DNA from: Nicotiana tabacum
Taxonomy: Eukaryota > Streptophyta > Magnoliopsida > Solanales > Solanaceae
Reading direction: 5' to 3'
NCBI RefSeq assembly: GCF_000715075.1
Contig: NC_134084.1
Coordinates: forward strand, 2,544,501 to 2,608,500
DNA: 64,000 nucleotides
Notes under the pieces: model-generated
Databases searched by the model: none
Seen by the model: the letters and a program-made list of their open reading frames with translations, nothing else
What the model was told of the DNA's origin: nothing
In this document: one piece after another, positions 11,429 to 21,859 of the stretch
How positions within the stretch are numbered: the first letter of the stretch is position 1
How the letters are laid out: every line of letters begins with the position of its first letter
Position numbers and translations under genes: made by a program

Positions 11429-12280
11429 TCTCTCTCTCTCTATATATATATATAAAGTAGGGAATGAAAAAGCTGATGTGGCAGCTCTCCTAATCTAGGA
11501 TATGATTTATCTATTTTCTCGGATTTTTGATAGTTTTCTCTCATTTTAGTACTATATTTAATTATTTAAACCAAAAAATTAATGTTTAATTGTAGTTCCA
11601 TGATAATGATAAATAGAGGAAGAGGAAAAATGACAGTTACAAAACTAAGATCATCCGTTTCAAAGTCAGCCTTTTATTCTTTTAATTACACCATACTCTT
11701 TTCTTTAACCGTTACAAAAATAATTACTCACCTTTACAGCTAATTTCAATGGAGATTCAATATGCATAATAATTCAAGAATGTTTTGGCTTATAAAAAGG
11801 TCCAACTCTTATGTTAGATCTTACGTTTGTTTGCTAATTTTATATGATGACAAGCATGATATTGGCCAACTCATTTGTTTATGAGTTTTAGCATTTTAAT
11901 ATGCTAATTTCCTACAACTTTTTATTATGTTATTGTATTACTCTGTTATTAAGTTAGTTTATTAAAATCCTATATATGTTTACACAGATAATCTCCAACA
12001 TATTTTAGGTTTTGTATTCTCCAACATTTAATGGATGTGTACAATTGTTACTTCTTGATTTTCCTTTATAGCATGCGTCTTGAAATTTATGAGAGTTAAA
12101 TGAAATCAGTTTGTTAATTTTAGAATGTTCTCTTAAAGTTAGGGGAAAGAGGGTTGACTTGAAACTGTGAAATGTTGAGCTTTTCATGCAACCAACACCA
12201 AACACATGTTAGTAGATTCTTTTTATATAGTATTCTTAAAATTAATGTAATATCATAAAATACAAATATATATATATATA

Positions 12281-12559
12281 CAGTGGCGGACCCAGGATTT
12301 TTATCAAGCGGGTTCAAAAAAAAACATTAGATGAAGCGGGTTCATATGTGACTAGCTAGTTTCAAACTCAGGACCATGTGGAAAATTTGAACCCTCTTTA
12401 CCAACAGGCTAGACATTTTCCTTGTTTTAAGTGGGTTCAAAATTATATTTATACCATTACTTGTCTGAAAACAGCAAAAATATACCTATATATACAGTGT
12501 TATTTTTCGATGAAGCGGGTTCATATGAACCCACTTGACTCCACGTGGGTCCGCCCCTG
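12281..12559. mobile_element. hAT-type MITE (279 bp)
   Basis: Termini CAGTGGCGGACCCAGGAT and GTGGGTCCGCCCCTG form an imperfect inverted repeat. Flanks are AT dinucleotide-rich (TATATATA versus TATATTAT), so the 8-bp duplication cannot be judged. Contains GCGGGTTCATATG-type inner repeats. Confidence 0.75.
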
Positions 12560-12745
12560 TATATTATATCATAATATATATATAAAAGTTGCGTTTAGAT
12601 TTTATTTGTAGCGGAAAACTTCTTTGTAGCTGATAGGGAGGGTTTTACTAAGGGCTTATCCAGGTACAAATCCCAGTTAATTAGATTAGTAAGGAAATGT
12701 TGTGGTTGGAGAATATGCAAAAAATAAGATTGTTTAGAGAGTACT

Positions 12746-12973
12746 ACAACAGCAACAACAACAACAATCCAGTATAATCCCACTTAGTGGGGTTTGGGGA
12801 GGGTAGTGTGTACGCAGACCTTACCCCTACCCTGGGGTAGAGAAGCTGTTTCCAAATAGACCCTCGGCATCCTTCCCTCCAAGAACTTCCCACCTTGCTC
12901 TTGGGGAGACTCGAACTCACAGCCTCTTGATTAGAAGTGGAGGTTGCTTACCATCATAGCAACCCCTCTTGTC
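12746..12973 (-). mobile_element. TS SINE, full length
   Basis: On - it runs from the tRNA-like head (GAGGGGTTGCTATGATGG) to a GTTGTTGTTGTTGCTGTTGT tail. Flanked by 15-mers TGTTTAGAGAGTACT (12731-12745) and TGTTTAAAGGGTACT (12974-12988), 13 of 15 identical, the target duplication. It sits inside the putative Helitron. Confidence 0.88.
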
Positions 12974-13120
12974 TGTTTAAAGGGTACTATTTCCTTGATA
13001 ATTCATTGAATGCTCTTGAGATACAGATATGTTATTATTTGAATAAAAATATGTGGATGTCAATAAAATTATAATGAAATCAATCTTGAGGACCGCGCGA
13101 AGCGCGGGCAAATTAACTAG

Positions 13121-14134
13121 TTGTTTGATAATTCTTTGAATTATAATTTATGTATACCAGCTAGAAAAAAATGTACAGTGAAAGCGGTTGACTATTTGGA
13201 ATTTGGATAAATAATTTTACATTTTCTGTACACCGATACATAGGTGCGACAATAGTATGATTGAATATGATAAAAGATACGAGGTAAGCCTAAAATTTCT
13301 GAAATAACCCACAATCTCTCGAAAATTGATGCAAATTTACACAGCATAATAAAGGGAATGTTCTATATTAACTGGTTGAAAGAAACTTGGTGCATATTTA
13401 ACATAAGATACAACATATCTTTCTCTCTTTTTTTTATTTGCCTCGGGTGTCCGAGTCTCTTCGAGCCCCGACTATTCTCGGGGGTGCACAGGCCTTCGGT
13501 AAGGAGTTTCCCGCAAGGGCACCACGGTTAATTCAGATTTTACCCAGTCCGATGGCCCTCAGAAATTGTTTACAACATATCTATCTAGACGATACCAACT
13601 AGTTGGGATTAAATTTAGTTGTTGTTGCTCTTATTTTTACATTGGTTTTGTGTCTATTCAGGAGTCTATTAAAAACTTCTATCTACGTGTGGAAATAAAC
13701 GAACCTTAAAAAATCTTATTCATTTTGTTTTAACACGAAAATAGTTTGTCATTTGGGCAACCCATGAAAATTTAGCCATTTGGACAATAATTGATTGAAG
13801 TTGGAAAAAAAAAAAAGAGTATTTTCGAGCATATAATTTTGCTAAGCTCTTTAAAATTGATCTTATATTAGACAATTTTAACCAAAAAGGTTTTTATGTC
13901 AAGTTGTATTCGCGACACATAATATTATTCAATAGAATATAATTTATATTTTTAGAGGGAGGGGAAGGAAAAGAATAAGATAGAAATTCATTCATTGACA
14001 AAGCTTTTAGATACAACTTGATAATTTATTCACATAATTGACATCTTAATAGAAGAAATTACACATTTGACAGACACCAGCAAGAGAAGAAAATGGAATA
14101 CAGAGTCTTGAAAAAGGCAAATGGCAGGAGAATC
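13121..14134. other. Intergenic; one GC-rich repeat fragment
   Basis: AT-rich apart from 13438-13560, a GC-rich piece (CTCGGGTGTCCGAGTCTC..., TCGGTAAGGAGTTTCCCGC) that looks like a SINE or other repeat fragment, which I cannot assign. The part next to 14134 is the 3' flank of the PIP1 gene. No gene seen. Confidence 0.45.
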
Positions 14135-17100
14135 TTAAGCCTTGCTCTTGAATGGAATGGCTCTGATAATTATTTGGTGATAAACTGCAGCAAGAGCAGC
14201 TCCAATGAATGGTCCAACCCAGAAGATCCACTGAAAATATCAGGAAAAAACAGCACATTGTTAGCTATGAAAAACAAGAAGTGAAAGCCTCTGGGGCTTT
14301 GTTTCAGTGGTACGAGCACAACACGTGATGGATGAATTAGGCGCATGTCATGAGTTCGAACCAGGCTTTGGACAAAAGCCTGGTATTTAAGTGGAGAAGA
14401 TAGAAGCAGGGGCCGATCCACCTTGCGACCTACGGGTTCACACGAACCCAGTAGCTTTTGTTCAAACAGTGTAAATGTGTTCGAAAAATTCACTCAATAT
14501 CTATAAATATTTTAATGTGAACCTAGTTACTATTGAAAAATTACTTGAGGTTATTGCAGGAACCCGTAAATATTAAATTCTGGATCCGCCTCTGGATAGA
14601 AGGGAGGGCTCGTTATCCACCGAATTTCGACCTGTGCGCTAGCTAGCCCTCGAAAATTTATCGGCTATCAATATAAAAAAATGAAAGCCACTGGGGCTTT
14701 GGTTCAACGGTAAGAGCGTAACACGTGACGCGTGCGTTACGCGCATATCATGAGTACGAATCTGGCTGTAAACAAAAGCTTCATGTTCAAGTGGAGAAGG
14801 GTAAAGAGGCAGACACATTATCCACTAAATTTCAAATCGTGCGCCAGCTAGCACTCGGGGATTTCTAGGTTATTAAAAAAATGAAACATGTGTAAGTTGA
14901 AGGGCTTACATGGTCATCCCATGCCTGTTTTTTGTTGAAGATAATAGCAGCTCCAAGACTCCTGGCAGGGTTGATGCCAGTTCCAGTAATTGGGATGGTG
15001 GCCAAATGAACCAAGAACACAGCAAATCCAATAGGAAGAGGTGCCAAAATCTGTAAGAAAGCATGAAAGTTAGGAATGCAGTTCTTTATTCTTCAAACAA
15101 CCGTAACTGCCTCAATCCGAAACAAGTTGGAATTTTATGCATTTTTTATCTTATTTTAGAGCTGTCAGCAAACATCAATAGCACATGCTAGTATGAGCAA
15201 TTTTTTTTCTAGACCAAAGGCGGAAGGGGAACCTTGGAGCAACGGTAAAGTTGTCTCCGTGTGATTTATAGGTCACAAGTTCGAACCATGGAAGCAGCCA
15301 CTAATGCTTGCATTAGGGTAGGGAGTCGATATCACCCCCTTGAGATACGGCTCTTCCTCGGATCCTGTGTAAACGTGAGATGCTTTGTGCGTTGGGCTGC
15401 CCTTTAGACCAAAAATGTTCACTCATTCTACTCAACCAAAATCTCAAAAAGAGGAAAACAAAAGAGAAATCGTTACAGAATTTGCATCCAAATTGTCTCC
15501 TCTTACTTGTTACAGCTTACTACGGATAGTATAATGATCCAACATATTAAAAGGCAGTATGGTGCACTAAGCTCCCGCTATGCGCAGGGTTCGGGAAAAG
15601 GCCGGACTGCAAGGGTCTATTGTACGCAGCCTTATCCTGCATTTCTGCAAGAGGCTGTTTTTACAGCTCGAATCTGTGAACTCCTAGGCACATAACAACA
15701 ACTTTACCAGTTACACCAAGGCTCCCCTTCAAATCCAGACGCATTATCGGTAAGAAATATCTTTTGAATTAAAAAGGCAAGAAGGCACTTACAGGAACAT
15801 GTGAATCTCTGGCATTTCTCTTGGCATCAGTAGCAGAGAAAACAGTGTAAACAAGAACAAAAGTACCAATAATTTCAGCACCAAGTCCATCACCTTTAGT
15901 ATAGCCAGGGTTAACCACATTGGCACCACCACCAAGTCTTTGGTATGGACCTTTCATGAAACCTTTAACAACACCAGCACCACAAATAGCACCAAGGCAT
16001 TGCATTACCATGTAGAATACTGCCCTGGTTAAGGAAAGTTTCCTTGCTAAGAATAGACCAAAGGTCACAGCTGGATTAATGTGGCCTCCTGTTTCAGTAC
16101 AAAAATAGAAAGTCAGTTCTTGAAATAGAAAATAGAAAAGGGTGAAAAAAACCAATAGCTTTCTACTAGAATCATGTCTACATATGCAAAAAGTAATCAA
16201 TGTAATATAACCTATTTCAATAGGTTGTCTGCCTTGTATTTGAAGTTATTAGTTCTATCTATTATGGATTATTAAATGTAATTATTTTAGGCAACTTGAT
16301 AATAATTACCCTTCTGTGTGTAGAAGTTCAACTCTATATATAATAGACTACCCTTGCTTTATTTTCATCTTTCCTCGCGCCGAGGGTCTATTGGAAACAG
16401 TCTCTCAATATTCACAGTAGACGTAAGTTCTGCTTACACACTATCCTCCCTAGACTCCACTTGTGAAATTATACTGGGTTCGTTATTGTTGTTGTACCCC
16501 TTTGCGACCCCCACCTGCTCAAAATCTTGAATTACTTCTGAATCAAGGCTGGATCTTTAAGCAACACATATATCAAAAGAAGATTGAAAAAAAGAAGAGA
16601 ACCAAAAACAACTTTTGGCTTTAAAAATAAAGAGAGCTGAATTATTTTTATGGGTATATATTCAAGAATTCATAAAACTAGTTGTCAAAAATAGGATGGA
16701 AGCATAAGCAACCAGAATAAACTAACACCTTGTTTGGATGATTGTTACATATTGTTTCATAATATATCGTATCGTATTGTACTGTACTGTATCGTTTGAC
16801 AAATACAATGTGTGGATGGATTGTGTCGTTTTGGCGTCGTTTCATGGTATCACACACCAGTAATATGATGAATAAATTTGCAATATTATAAAGAAAAATT
16901 ATGATACGATATATAAAAAGGTAGGGTAAATGATAAAATAAAATTATTTAATAATAATGAAGGGTGAGATTGAGAGAAAAATACAATAAAACGACGCGAC
17001 CACACCAAATCGGTCGTTACATAAAGTGGTACATTTCATCGTTACATAACGACGGTTTTAACGATACGATACAATAAAATTTAAGTAACAACCAAAACAA

Positions 17101-18308
17101 AGATTGTATTTAAAGTAACAATACGATACGATACAATAAGTAACAACCATCCAAACAAGCTGTAAGCTAATTAAAGAAGGGAAAACAATGAAAATCAGTC
17201 ACAAATTATAGAGAGAACAGCCCCGACACACACGCGCACCCCCAAAAAAGAAAAGAAAAAATCACATTTTCGGTACATGATACACAAAAAATTACATTTT
17301 TGAGCTACCAAAAAAAACAAAGCTGAAAACTTTGGGTATATATACACACAGTGACAGAGCCACCTTATCCCAAGGGTGTCACCTCTTCGCCTGAAAAATT
17401 ATAGTGCGTAACTAGGTAAAAAAAAAAAAATACACATATTATATGGAACCCCTTTATTTTTTCATATATTTACTTTTTTATCTTTTGACACCCCTTAATA
17501 AAAATTCTTGCTCTGCCACGGTATGTACTTACATACCTACATTCAGGAATATTTCATAAAACTAGTTGTCAAAAATAGGATGAGGCACACCAGCAAGCTA
17601 AAATAAACTAAGCTAAAGAAGGGAAAAAATGAAAAACAGTCACAAAATTATGGGAGAATAGACCAAAAAAGATTACATTTTTATTATTATTGGTAAAAGA
17701 ACAAGACTTGGGCAAGAGAAGCAACAGCAGCAGCAACAACAACAACATATTTAGTATAATCTTACAGGTAGAGGTATGGTGTAAGCAGACCTTACCCTTA
17801 CCTGGAAGATACCCTTACCTGGAAGATAGAGAGGTTGTTTTCGATAGACCATCGACCCAAGAAAAGATGGAAAGAGAGAATAAGGGAGAAGAAGAAAGAA
17901 AGAAGAGCGAGACAAAAAACGATAAGGAAAAAGAGGAGAACAAGTGAAGCAACAAAAGAAGAAGAATAACTGACCTGAGATACCAGCAGTACAGTAAACA
18001 AGAGCAAAGATCATACCACCAAAAGCCCAAGCAACACCTTGAATACCAACAGAAGAACACAAACTATCTGATCTTTTAAGTCCCATTACAGTCAAGATTG
18101 TAATATACAAAAACAAGAAAGTGGCCATAAATTCTGCAATTCCAGCTCTGTAAAATGACCAAGATGATAATTCACCAGGTTCAAATAATGGTGCTGGTGG
18201 TGGTTCAACATAATCTTTATTTTCTGTTTGTGCTGCTGTTCCTAATGGTTGTGTTTCTCTGTATTTGTTTGCTCCAAGATTCACATCTTCTTCTTTGTTT
18301 TCTGCCAT
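14135..18308 (-). CDS. PIP1: PIP1-type aquaporin (plasma membrane intrinsic protein)
   Basis: Four exons on -: 18308-17975, 16088-15793, 15050-14910 and 14230-14135, with GT-AG introns, joining in frame to 288 aa (PIP1 proteins are about 286). The protein is a six-helix plasma-membrane channel for water and, in some PIP1s, CO2, usually working as a heterotetramer with PIP2. Seen: the long PIP1 N-terminus [27 protein letters not shown] motifs in [11 protein letters not shown] (about N116) and [11 protein letters not shown] (about N237), the aromatic/Arg-filter Arg after the second NPA, and the C-terminus RAIPFKSKA, short as in PIP1. All key residues are intact. Intron 1 (1,886 bp), intron 2 (742 bp) and intron 3 (679 bp) are heavily filled with SINEs and MITEs. 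The PIP1 subgroup is certain; the isoform number is not. Confidence 0.96.
14285..14681 (+). mobile_element. SolS-like SINE, interrupted by a MITE (PIP1 intron 3)
   Basis: The tRNA-like head (GGGGCTTTGTTTCAGTGGTACGAGC) and box B (ATGAGTTCGAACCAGG) lie at about 14293-14365. The remainder resumes after the nested MITE at 14603 (GGAGGGCTCGTTATCCACCG) and ends near the A-run at 14673-14679. Confidence 0.75.
14407..14594. mobile_element. hAT-type MITE, 188 bp, perfect 8-bp TSD
   Basis: Termini CAGGGGCCGATCCACC and GGATCCGCCTCTG are inverted. GATAGAAG is duplicated exactly at 14399-14406 and 14595-14602. It interrupts the SINE at 14285-14681, so it is younger than it. Confidence 0.9.
14682..14879 (+). 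mobile_element. SolS-like SINE (PIP1 intron 3, second copy)
   Basis: Same family as 14285-14681: GGGGCTTTGGTTCAACGGTAAGAGC and ATGAGTACGAATCTGG. ATGAAA occurs on both sides (14681 and 14880 regions), as if it inserted next to the A-tail of the first copy. It ends just before the exon 3 donor. Confidence 0.75.
15219..15404 (+). mobile_element. Au-type SINE (PIP1 intron 2)
   Basis: The head GAACCTTGGAGCAACGGTAAAG, box B ACAAGTTCGAACCATGG and the end GTGCGTTGGGCTGCCCTT match the Au SINE pattern. TAGACCAAA is duplicated at 15210-15218 and 15405-15413. Confidence 0.82.
15550..15737 (-). mobile_element. Au-type SINE, reverse orientation (PIP1 intron 2)
   Basis: On - it reads GGGGAGCCTTGGTGTAACTGG, then AGGCTGCGTACAATAGACCC, and ends CGGGAGCTTAGTGCACC, a nearly complete Au SINE. 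Target duplication not resolved. With the copy at 15219 it makes an inverted pair of SINEs in a 742-bp intron. Confidence 0.82.
16378..16497 (+). mobile_element. RTE/TS 3'-tail fragment (PIP1 intron 1)
   Basis: Degenerate GCCGAGGGTCTATTGGAAAC...TGCTTACACACTATCC...ATACTGGGTTCG then TTATTGTTGTTGTA: the shared 3' end of RTE LINEs and TS SINEs. Confidence 0.7.
16729..17163. mobile_element. MITE with CGATACGATAC-rich termini (PIP1 intron 1)
   Basis: The left end CTTGTTTGGATGATTGTTAC and the right end read inverted as CTTGTTTGGATGGTTGTTAC; subterminal CGTATCGTATTG / CAATACGATACG also pair. About 435 bp. Target duplication not clear. Confidence 0.75.
17349..17521. mobile_element. hAT-like MITE (PIP1 intron 1)
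   Basis: Termini CAGTGACAGAGCCACC and GCTCTGCCACGG are inverted. About 170 bp; no convincing 8-bp duplication. Confidence 0.55.
17724..17870 (-). mobile_element. RTE/TS 3'-tail fragment (PIP1 intron 1)
   Basis: On -, GGTCTGCTTACACCATACC followed by AAGATTATACTAAATATGTTG and GTTGTTGTTGCTGCTGCTG. Inside, an 18-bp unit ACCCTTACCTGGAAGATA is tandemly duplicated (about 17796-17830). Confidence 0.65.
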
Positions 18309-18400
18309 TTTTTTCACACACAGACACACACTAGAAGGTTTTTTCTTCTTTCTTTTTTTCTGTTTCTAAGTTAGGTACTGAGAAAGGAAAGTGTTTCTGT

Positions 18401-18410
18401 CTTTTTATAG
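18401..18410 (-). promoter_or_regulatory. TATA box of the PIP1 gene
   Basis: On -, CTATAAAAAG about 93-102 bases upstream of the ATG (18308), the usual distance for a plant gene with a 60-70-nt leader. The leader is rich in CTTT/GAAA. Confidence 0.65.
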
Positions 18411-18922
18411 TGGAGAAGTCATTATTTGATAAATGAAAAATGCGCCAAAAGTTAAACGTTAATTCTTTTTAACTCCATCTCCATGTGAAAACAAAAATAA
18501 TGACATAATTTAATAATATCTGACGATTATGGTGGGATGGATAGGATCCTTATATCCTTAATTAGAAATTTCGTATTCAAAGTTTTGAAAATGAAAAAAG
18601 ATTTGGTGGGATGGATCGATAGAGAACACTTCCACCTTGATAATATTTGACGATTGTGGTGGGACGAATAAGATCGTCTAGAAATGAAAAAAAATCTAGT
18701 AGAGAACGTTTTCTCCTTTAATAGACCTTATGCGGTATAATTCATATAAGTCAGGGCTCCAATACGGATACAGAACGTGGATGATAACCAAAAAAAAGAC
18801 GTAATTTGATAGTATGATATTAAGCATCCATTTCTTTGTATTTCTGAAATATGAGATAAATGATTAGAAATGACGTAAATATAATACTTTTATTTGTTTA
18901 AAATAGAGTAACGAATTACAAT
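18411..18922. other. PIP1 upstream region with SINE-like debris
   Basis: Between 18495 and 18790, TATGGTGGGATGGATAGGATCC and TTGTGGTGGGACGAATAAGATC are repeated along with fragments (CCTTAATTAGAAATTTCGTATTC, CAATACGGATACAGA) resembling the SINE family at 25064. No gene. Confidence 0.45.
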
Positions 18923-19112
18923 CAGTGGCGAAGTTTCTCAAGGGTATTCAAATTTGAAAGAAGTGAAAAAAAAATTCCGACAAAGGGTGTTCAATATGCG
19001 TTATATACCTCTAAAACGTAATATTTTAGCTATATACACATGCAATTTTTTGACGAAAGGTGGTCAGTTGAGGTCATTTGACTATCCTTATGACCATGTG
19101 GCTTCGTCACTA
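18923..19112. mobile_element. hAT MITE, ~189-bp family, copy 1
   Basis: Starts CAGTGGCGAAG and ends CTTCGTCACTA; 190 bp; flanked by ATTACAAT and ATTACAAC (7 of 8). Same family as 52509-52696 and 58082-58270 (shared GGTGTTCAA, TATACCTCTAAAA, AATTTTTTGAC and GGTGGTCAGTTGA blocks). Confidence 0.85.
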
Positions 19113-19920
19113 ATTACAACATATGATAGTCATCCATCTAGTTTTGGAAAATAATTTCTTAAGCTTTTGGAAACAAAATGTTGATAGTATTTAGAGATTT
19201 ATATAAAACATACTTTTATGGAAAATTACTGGGTTTGTTGTTGTATATAAAATATACTCTAAACCAACTATTTTAAAGTTAAAAATCTTTTAATATTATT
19301 TGAAAATATTGTAGTAAAATAACTCCCAAAATAAAAAAGTACCATTCATTGTAGGAAGGTGAGAGCACTAATTGCAACTTTCTTATATAATTAAAATTTT
19401 AATTATAAAGTTATTATATAGCAAGGATTTATACAGGCAGTTTCAATTAATTTGTAATGAAGGTGTATTTCTACAGAAATAATTATCAAATACTGCAAGC
19501 TATCTGATACTTGAAATAAGAATCTTGTCATATAAAATGAATCAAAGAAAAAAAAATGTTACTTCATTAGTGTAATTTCTGAAACAAATTATACAAATTA
19601 TTTAATTAATGATATTATTATCAACATTCTTTAGTAGGGAGAGTAATTAAAAAGACTGTTCTGGAAATTAAAGAGCACCAGAGGGGAAGGAGTTGGCAGA
19701 TATATTCTTGTCTGGTTTTATTTCTTTTTCTTATCTTTTAAAAAGTATCTCATTATTTATTTAATTAAACATATATCAATTTCATTAGCTGGTCTAGCCC
19801 AAATTATTCACCTAATCTTCAAATAATTCTGAGAATGTGGGCAGCTAAGCAAATATATTTGAAATTAAATAGTTATGAGATAATGATTGCATAGCGTTAC
19901 TTTTCTTTTTTTTCTTTTTT
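19113..19920. other. AT-rich intergenic sequence
   Basis: No coding, RNA or clearly bounded repeat recognised in these 800 bases. Confidence 0.4.
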
Positions 19921-20130
19921 ACAACAACAACAACCCAGTATAATCCCACTTAGTAGGGTCTGGGGAGGGTAGTGTGTACGCAGACTTTACCCCTACCCTA
20001 AGATAGAGAGGCTGTTTCCATATAGACCCGGTATCCTTCCCTCCAAGAACTTCCCACCTTGCTCTTGGGGAGACTCGAACTCACAACCTCTTGGTTGGAA
20101 GTGGAGGTTGCTTACCATCAGAGCATCCCC
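19921..20130 (-). mobile_element. TS SINE
   Basis: On -, head GGGGATGCTCTGATGGTAAGC, box B GAGTTCGAGTCTCCCC, body with TAGGGTAGGGGTAAAGTCTGC, and (GTT)n tail at the low-coordinate end. Nearly full length. Confidence 0.85.
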
Positions 20131-20278
20131 AATTATAAAATAAAAAAAATTAAAAAAACCTCCCTCATAGTCTAAATATAGTCATTTGCAACTGTGTATA
20201 CTTAAGCTACTTTTTCTCTTTGGCTCAAAAGATTGTACTATTATTTGGATAAAATGTTATGTTTAGCATAAATATAGG

Positions 20279-21060
20279 GGGGAAATTCAAAAATAGTCAG
20301 ATATACAAGTGGTCATTCAGAAATAGCCACAGTTTTAAAAGTAATCGAAATTTAGCCACATTTCATGTAAAGATAAATCTGGACAAGAGGGGTTGCTCTG
20401 ATGGTAAGCAACCCCCACTTCCAACCGAGAGGTTGTGAGTTCGAGTCTCCCCAAGAGCAAGGTGGGAAGTTCTTGGAGGGAAGGATGTCGAGGGTCTATT
20501 TGGAAACAGTCTCTCTACCCTAGGGTAGGGGTAAGGTCTGCGTACACACTACCCTCTTCAGACCCCACTAAGTGGGATTATACTGGGTTGCTGTTGTTGT
20601 TGTTGTTGTATAAATTTGGACGAAAATACTGTTCAAAATCCGAAAAATACTCCAGCATAATATACTGGAGATCCAGCATAAGAATACTGGAACTCCAGTA
20701 TATTATAATGGAGTTCCAGCATAAGTATACTTGAACTCCAGCATATTATAATGGAGTTCCAGCATAAGTATACTGGAACTCCAGCATAATATACTGGAGT
20801 TCCAGTATAATATACTGGTCTAGTATAATATGCTGGAAGTTCATACACAGGTGCTCCAAACTCCAGTATATTATGTTGGAACTTTCCGTGTGTTGGAATT
20901 CCAGCATAATATGCTGGAAGTTTATACAAGTTCTGATCTTCAGTATATTATGCTGGACCGGTCCCTATTGCAGCAAAATAATAATTATTTTTTAATGACT
21001 TTGCAAACGTTGGCTATTTTTGAATGACCAGTCCGTAAACTGGTTAGCCCGTACTATTTT
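20279..21060 (+). mobile_element. Palindrome-rich Mutator-type MITE, copy A (split by a SINE)
   Basis: Begins GGGGAAATTCAAAAATAG and ends ...GTACTATTTTAG. The interior is an array of CCAGCATAATATACTGGAG-like palindromes. Interrupted by the TS SINE at 20385-20609. No clear 9-bp duplication for this copy. Confidence 0.78.
20385..20609 (+). mobile_element. TS SINE, full length, nested in MITE copy A
   Basis: Head AAGAGGGGTTGCTCTGATGG, end GGGATTATACTGGGTTGC then (TGT)n. Target duplication ATAAATCTGGAC (20373-20384) and ATAAATTTGGAC (20610-20621), 11 of 12. It therefore inserted after the MITE. Confidence 0.9.
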
Positions 21061-21841
21061 AGAATACTAAAATGATTAAAATAAGAAACACATATTTCTT
21101 GGTGGAGACAAAAGAAAATTATTAGTCCAACCATCTTGTCCTGAAATTCACTGGCCCCACTAATCCAGATTCGCGTATATAGATCCACTAAAAAGGTAAT
21201 TAAAGCATTGCCTATTGAGAAGTTTCTCCGGTTCGAACTCAATGATGGAGCAAAATTACTTTCATGTAAAGTGAGACTAATTCGTATAATTAAGTGTAAG
21301 AATGAAGTTTGAGGTGAATATTTTATATTTTAAAACTTTAAAGAAGTAATTATTTGTAGGGGAGGAGGTAGTATGACAACTATGAATTTGACCGAATTCG
21401 TATATTTTGCTTAAACTTTGTATTTGTATTTAAAAATTATTAAACATATAAAAATATTTAACTATATAGTCAGTAACTAAAACGAGTTAGGGTTCGATGG
21501 CATTCAGAACTCATAACCGTAAAATTCTGGCTTTCCCTCATATTATTTGTTTGTATAATTTTATTTTGAATGTCAAAAGTATCACAACTTACACAAAAAG
21601 AAGTTTTTATATAAATGCTGCTTAGCTCAGCAACGTAATAAAGCTCAAATGTCAAACACTAAAACCAGTTTTTATTCTTCATGTGGGAGAATTCACAGCC
21701 ACAATTCTGAAAGAAGAATGATGTGGAGTTGGTACACGTCTTTTCATAGTTGTTAGCTAGCTAATAACTTGTTACTGACAGGAATATTACTACACTATAT
21801 TAGGGATTAAGTAATTCAAAATTAGTTACAAATAGACTTTT
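21061..21841. other. AT-rich intergenic sequence
   Basis: Nothing recognised. The last bases (21842-21859) are the left target copy of the RTE LINE. Confidence 0.4.
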
Positions 21842-21859
21842 ACATTTAACTATGTGCTA

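Larger units (their letters stand above)
11429..13120 (+). mobile_element. Probable non-autonomous Helitron
   Basis: The 3' end has the Helitron signature: a hairpin CCGCGC-GAA-GCGCGG at 13093-13107, nine bases, then CTAG (13117-13120, a CTRR terminus) followed by host T. A candidate 5' end TCTCTCTCTCTATATATA begins at 11429 after host A, giving insertion between A and T. 1,692 bp, no RepHel ORF; the body holds a hAT MITE and a TS SINE. The 3' end is stronger than the 5' end, which sits in a CT microsatellite. Confidence 0.65.

Noticed and set aside
14690..14760. tRNA gene-like boxes in SINE heads (also at 455, 15219, 20385 and 25064)
   Set aside because: Boxes A and B are present but acceptor and anticodon stems do not pair, and each continues into a SINE body.
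17751..17974. Extension of PIP1 exon 1 past ...CTAGISG into GQLFFFFCC
   Set aside because: It reads through a clear GT donor into intron sequence; exon 2 restores [11 protein letters not shown].
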